Below, piece after piece: positions 14,969-17,611 of a DNA stretch of 17,611 nucleotides. How positions within the stretch are numbered: position 1 is the stretch's first letter; each line of letters opens with the position of its first letter. The stretch covers positions 1-17,611 of the forward strand of contig CAZHRW010000114.1 in the NCBI GenBank assembly GCA_964535025.1. Direction: 5' to 3'. The stretch comes from JAAYZK01 sp964535025 (GTDB lineage: Bacteria; Planctomycetota; Phycisphaerae; SM23-33; FEN-1343). The notes beneath the pieces were generated by a model. The model searched no databases, was not told the DNA's origin, and saw only the letters and a program-made list of their open reading frames with translations. The translations under genes and the position numbers were made by a program.

Positions 14969-14975
14969 GGCGGGC

Positions 14976-15004
14976 ATCCTAGCGGGGCCGCGACGGCTTG
15001 TCCA
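14976..15004 (-). promoter_or_regulatory. Candidate promoter of the second sulfatase, possibly leaderless
   Basis: On the minus strand TGGACA (14999-15004) and TAGGAT (14976-14981) are 17 bases apart, with five and four of six consensus matches. The -10 ends seven bases before the ATG at 14968, so transcription would start at or very near the start codon. The AGGA in the -10 would also serve as the ribosome site if the transcript began further upstream, and the two readings conflict. Confidence 0.35.
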
Positions 15005-15062
15005 CCGGCCGGCCGAGGGATCCGCGCCGCCGTCGTCGCTCCCGGACGACCGCACGGACCGG

Positions 15063-15091
15063 TTGCCCGAGCGAGGCCTACCTCCTATACT
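15063..15091 (+). promoter_or_regulatory. Sigma-70-type promoter for the GH63-like gene
   Basis: TTGCCC (15063-15068) and TATACT (15086-15091) are exactly 17 bases apart. The -10 matches at five of six positions. Transcription would start near 15098, giving a leader of about 70 bases. Confidence 0.6.
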
Positions 15092-15168
15092 CGCCGACCG
15101 GTGGCGGGGCGCCGCCCCGTCTGAAGCAATCACGCGCGTTCCGTCAACACCGCCGCGAGGACCGGATA

Positions 15169-16890
15169 ATGACCTTCGATCTGCGCATCGTGCCCTTCAG
15201 CCGTCTGGGCAGCTATATGGCGATCTCGCATCTCGACGCCGACCGCATCGCCCGGCGGGGATCGAAGGAGATGACGCCCGGGCTGTACCTGCGCACCTTG
15301 CACGGGGAGGCCCGCTCGCCCGACGTCTTTCACATGGCGTTGACCCGGGGGGGACGACCGGTGGCGTGTCGCGAGGAGCCGTCGCCGTCGGTGCTGAAGC
15401 TCGTCGCCGACGGCGGCGCCGTGGAGTTCTGCCTGCCCCGGCCGGGCGTGCTGCGCGTCCGGGGCCGCGGCGGCGCGGGGTTGCGGCTGACACTGCGGCC
15501 GGGCGTGTTCGTCAATGCCGTGCCGGTCGGGGGCGACCGCTGGCAGGTCAACGCGTTCCTCAACCGCCAGCAGTACGGCCTGATGTCTCTGGCCGGGGCG
15601 TTGAAGGTGGACGCCCCGTGGACGGTGGCGCGGTGCGAGCGCATCGTCATCGACTTTCTGCCGGGCGACGACGGGACGTTCGAAGGCGCGATCGAGGAGA
15701 TCGAGTCCGGGTGGGACCCCCGCGAGCACGACGAGCCGTTCGACGAAGCGGTCAGCCGCGTCGATGCCGAGTTCGCGGCCTTTCGCGACGCCTACCCGCC
15801 CGTGGCCGACGACTATCGCTCGGCGGCGGACCTGGCGGCGTACATCAACTGGATGTGCATTGTCGAACCCGCCGGCCACCTCACGCGCCCGGCCATGCTG
15901 ATGAGCAAGAACTGGATGGCCAATGTCTGGAGCTGGGACCACTGCTTCAACGCCATGGCACTGGCCGAGGGGGCGCCCGATCTGGCCTGGGACCAGATGA
16001 TGCTCATGTTCGACGCCCAGCACCCGATCACCGGCGCCCTGCCGGACATGATGAACGACCGCTCGGTCCTGTGGGCGTTCGTCAAGCCGCCCGTCCACGG
16101 TTGGGCCCTGCGGTGGATGTTCGCCCGCAACAGCCGCCTGACCGACAGGCGACGGCTCGGGGAGATTTATGCCCCCCTCGCCCGCTGGACCGAGTGGTGG
16201 TTCACCTACCGCGACAGCGACAACGACGGCCTGCCCGACTACCATCACGGCAACGACAGCGGGTGGGACAACGGCACCGTCTTCGACGTCGGCCTGCCCG
16301 TCGAGGGGCCCGACCTGGCGGCGTACCTGATCCTCCAGATGGACGTCCTGGCCGACATCGCGACGCGCCTCGGACGCCCCGACGCCGCCGACGCCTGGAC
16401 CCGCCGAGCCGACGTCCTGCTGGGCCGGCTCATCGACCACAGTTGGCGCGGCGACCGCTTTGCCGTCCCGCGCAGCGGCGACCACGTCGAGACTGCCGAT
16501 TCCCGCAGCCTGCTGCCGTACCTGCCCCTCGTCCTGGGTGAACGCCTGCCGGAACCCATTCGCCGCACCCTGGTCGACCGCCTCACGTCCAGCGGCCTCT
16601 TGACCGATCACGGCCCGGCCACCGAGGCGCCCGACAGCCCGCTCTACGAGTCCGACGGCTACTGGCGCGGCCCGATCTGGGCACCGACGACGCTACTGAT
16701 CGTCGACGGACTGATCGCCTGCGGCGAAGGCGACCTCGCCCGCCGTCTCGCGCAAGGCTTCTGCGACATGGCCGCCCGACACGGCATGGCCGAAAACTAC
16801 GACGCTTTGACCGGCCAGGGCCTGCGCGACCGCGCCTACACCTGGACCTCCAGCGTGTTCCTCATCCTCGCCGCAGGGCTCAACGGGTAA
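15169..16890 (+). CDS. GH63-like glycoside hydrolase
   Basis: This 573-residue protein has a beta-rich N-terminal domain (about 1-205) followed by an (alpha/alpha)6-type barrel (about 215-570), as in GH63 enzymes such as E. coli YgjK and mannosylglycerate hydrolases. Typical phrases are WSWDHCFNAMALAEG (254-268), GWDNGTVFD (365-373), YWRGPIWAPTTLLI (498-511) and MAENYDALTGQG (540-551). Asp367 and Glu542 match the expected general acid and base of the family. It is probably an inverting alpha-glucosidase or alpha-mannosidase-type enzyme; the sugar is unknown. ATG 15169 is chosen because GAGG lies about eight bases upstream; the open frame to 14998 has no protein-like character. There is no signal peptide, so it would be cytosolic. 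It shares a divergent control region with the second sulfatase, which suggests linked use. Confidence 0.88.
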   Translation: MTFDLRIVPFSRLGSYMAISHLDADRIARRGSKEMTPGLYLRTLHGEARSPDVFHMALTRGGRPVACREEPSPSVLKLVADGGAVEFCLPRPGVLRVRGRGGAGLRLTLRPGVFVNAVPVGGDRWQVNAFLNRQQYGLMSLAGALKVDAPWTVARCERIVIDFLPGDDGTFEGAIEEIESGWDPREHDEPFDEAVSRVDAEFAAFRDAYPPVADDYRSAADLAAYINWMCIVEPAGHLTRPAMLMSKNWMANVWSWDHCFNAMALAEGAPDLAWDQMMLMFDAQHPITGALPDMMNDRSVLWAFVKPPVHGWALRWMFARNSRLTDRRRLGEIYAPLARWTEWWFTYRDSDNDGLPDYHHGNDSGWDNGTVFDVGLPVEGPDLAAYLILQMDVLADIATRLGRPDAADAWTRRADVLLGRLIDHSWRGDRFAVPRSGDHVETADSRSLLPYLPLVLGERLPEPIRRTLVDRLTSSGLLTDHGPATEAPDSPLYESDGYWRGPIWAPTTLLIVDGLIACGEGDLARRLAQGFCDMAARHGMAENYDALTGQGLRDRAYTWTSSVFLILAAGLNG

Positions 16891-16960
16891 CGCACGGCAG
16901 GGACACCCCTGGCCACGCGGCGCTGCGGGCGATCCGGCGCGGCCGGACGGTCGCCCCCAC

Positions 16961-16997
16961 GGGGCCCTACGGGCCCCAGCTCCCCCGAAGGGGGAGC
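16961..16997 (+). terminator. Two adjacent GC hairpins after the GH63-like gene
   Basis: GGGGCCC-TAC-GGGCCCC (16961-16977) and GCTCCCCC-GAA-GGGGGAGC (16979-16997) are both perfect stems with three-base loops, separated by a single A. They lie 70 bases after the stop and may end its transcript, although no T-run follows. The GAA loop is shared with the repeat array downstream, so they may be a diverged edge of it. Confidence 0.45.
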
Positions 16998-17025
16998 GGT
17001 TCAGCGGGGAAGGCCTCGGGGACCG

Positions 17026-17165
17026 CCGGGGGCGCCAGCCCCCGGATAGGATGCTCCCGTTACGCGACACGCCCCGAAGGGGCGACGGACTTTAGCCGGG
17101 GGCGCCAGCCCCCGGACAGGGTGTCCCTATTACGCGACAAGCCCCGAAGGGGCGACGGAACCCCT
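17026..17165 (+). repeat. 70-base repeat array, first direct block (two units)
   Basis: Units start at 17026 and 17096, exactly 70 bases apart. Each starts with the hairpin CCGGGGGCGCCAGCCCCCGG (stem of eight, loop GCCA). A less GC-rich linker follows, containing ATAGGATG or a close variant and TTACGCGACA. A second hairpin GCCCC-GAA-GGGGC comes next, and the unit ends GACGGA, then CTTTAG in unit 1. The end of unit 2 diverges after GGAA. Translation in any frame gives Arg/Pro/Gly-rich peptides, and a 70-base period does not keep frame, so this is noncoding. Confidence 0.9.
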
Positions 17166-17246
17166 CCGCAGCGCAACCGACGCGAGCGTGCCAGGCCCCC
17201 GCACGCCCCTGGCCTGCCCGTGGCACGGGGCTCACGCCCCGGCAGC

Positions 17247-17338
17247 ATTCTGTCGCCCCTGCGGGGCTTACTCACTCAAGGGCACGGGTTCCGGGGGCTG
17301 GCCCCCCCGGCAAAACTCCGGTCGCCCCTGCGGGGCGG
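17247..17338 (-). repeat. Inverted, diverged copy of the 70-base repeat
   Basis: Read on the minus strand, this segment carries the same elements as the flanking units in the same order: GCCCCGCAGGGGCGAC, a GGAGTTTTG-like joint, a CCGG...CCCCCGG hairpin, a linker, then GCCCCGCAGGGGCGAC and AGAAT. The loop is GCA instead of GAA and the linker has drifted, so the copy is older or under less constraint. It is flanked by unrelated GC-rich sequence (17166-17246, 17339-17432). Confidence 0.75.
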
Positions 17339-17432
17339 AGCGGATGGCCGTTGACAGCCCCGACAAGGCGCGGCCTTGCGGACGGGTCCGGCCGCAGCGG
17401 GACGGTCGGCCGGATTATGGGCCTTCCTTCGT

Positions 17433-17611
17433 CAGCCCCGAAGGGGCGACAGAATTTAGCCGGGGGCGCCAGCCCCCGGATAGGATGTCCCTTTTACTCG
17501 ACAAGCCCCGAAGGGACGACAGAACTTAGCCGGGGGCGCGAGCCCCCGGATAGGGTGTCCTTTTTACGCGACACGCCCCGAAGGGGCGACGGAATTTAGC
17601 CGGGGGCGCCA
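17433..17611 (+). repeat. 70-base repeat array, second direct block (runs off the window)
   Basis: A half unit (from the GCCCC-GAA-GGGGC hairpin) leads into units starting at 17460, 17530 and 17600, again exactly 70 bases apart. The last is cut by the edge. Unit-to-unit differences are few: GCGCGAG for GCGCCAG at 17530-17549, AAGGGACGAC for AAGGGGCGAC near 17511, and GATAGGGTG for GATAGGATG. The array must continue beyond the window. Confidence 0.9.

Noticed and set aside
13358..15124. Plus-strand 588-codon open frame
   Set aside because: It is antisense to the second sulfatase and its tail overlaps the end of the anchored protein in another frame. No domain is visible.
17188..17599. Short plus-strand open frames in the repeat array
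   Set aside because: The 70-base period shifts frame in each unit, the peptides are low-complexity, and no ribosome sites stand out.
17026..17611. CRISPR array
   Set aside because: The whole 70-base unit is conserved, including the part that would be the spacer, one block is inverted, and no cas gene is present.

Overview
This GC-rich window of about 17.6 kb looks chromosomal. It most resembles a planctomycete, perhaps of the Phycisphaerae kind. The grounds are two type I sulfatases beside glycoside hydrolases, a Gfo/Idh/MocA-family protein, a planctomycete-style sigma-factor N-terminus, a large anchored hypothetical protein, and a noncoding array of GC-rich 70-base repeats. No marker gene fixes the phylum, so this rests on gene content and style. 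There is no phage, transposase or CRISPR array.

Layout. The left edge carries, on the minus strand, the first 36 codons of a probable ECF sigma factor, and upstream of it a Gfo/Idh/MocA protein that lacks both usual catalytic motifs. Divergent from these is a complete tmRNA gene (ssrA, 1535-1890), followed by a compact nest of inverted repeats. Next come two ABC exporter half-transporters that overlap by four bases (2238-4103, 4100-5914). Their motif changes (Walker B Glu to Asp in the first, LSLGQ in the second) predict a heterodimer with one degenerate ATP site.

From about 6.1 kb to 11.0 kb lies a plus-strand glycan block: an apiosidase-like (DUF4038/GH140-type) protein, a type I sulfatase 13 bases behind it, and a GH2 enzyme with the NxK signature of beta-glucuronidases. 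A strong promoter at 11145-11172 then precedes a small SHOCT-domain membrane protein and a 538-residue anchored hypothetical protein. A second type I sulfatase (minus strand) and a GH63-like glycosidase (plus strand) are divergently arranged around 15.0 kb.

Function. Five carbohydrate-active enzymes (two sulfatases, GH2, GH63-like, apiosidase-like) have no visible signal peptide at their chosen starts. Together they suggest intracellular breakdown of a sulfated, uronic-acid-containing glycan or of its imported oligosaccharides. The true substrate cannot be read from sequence, and no transporter for it or sulfatase-maturing enzyme is in the window.

The last 700 bases hold no gene. They contain two GC-rich hairpins after the GH63-like gene, then an array of roughly 70-base units, each with two stem-loops, with the middle copies in inverted orientation. 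The array runs off the right edge.
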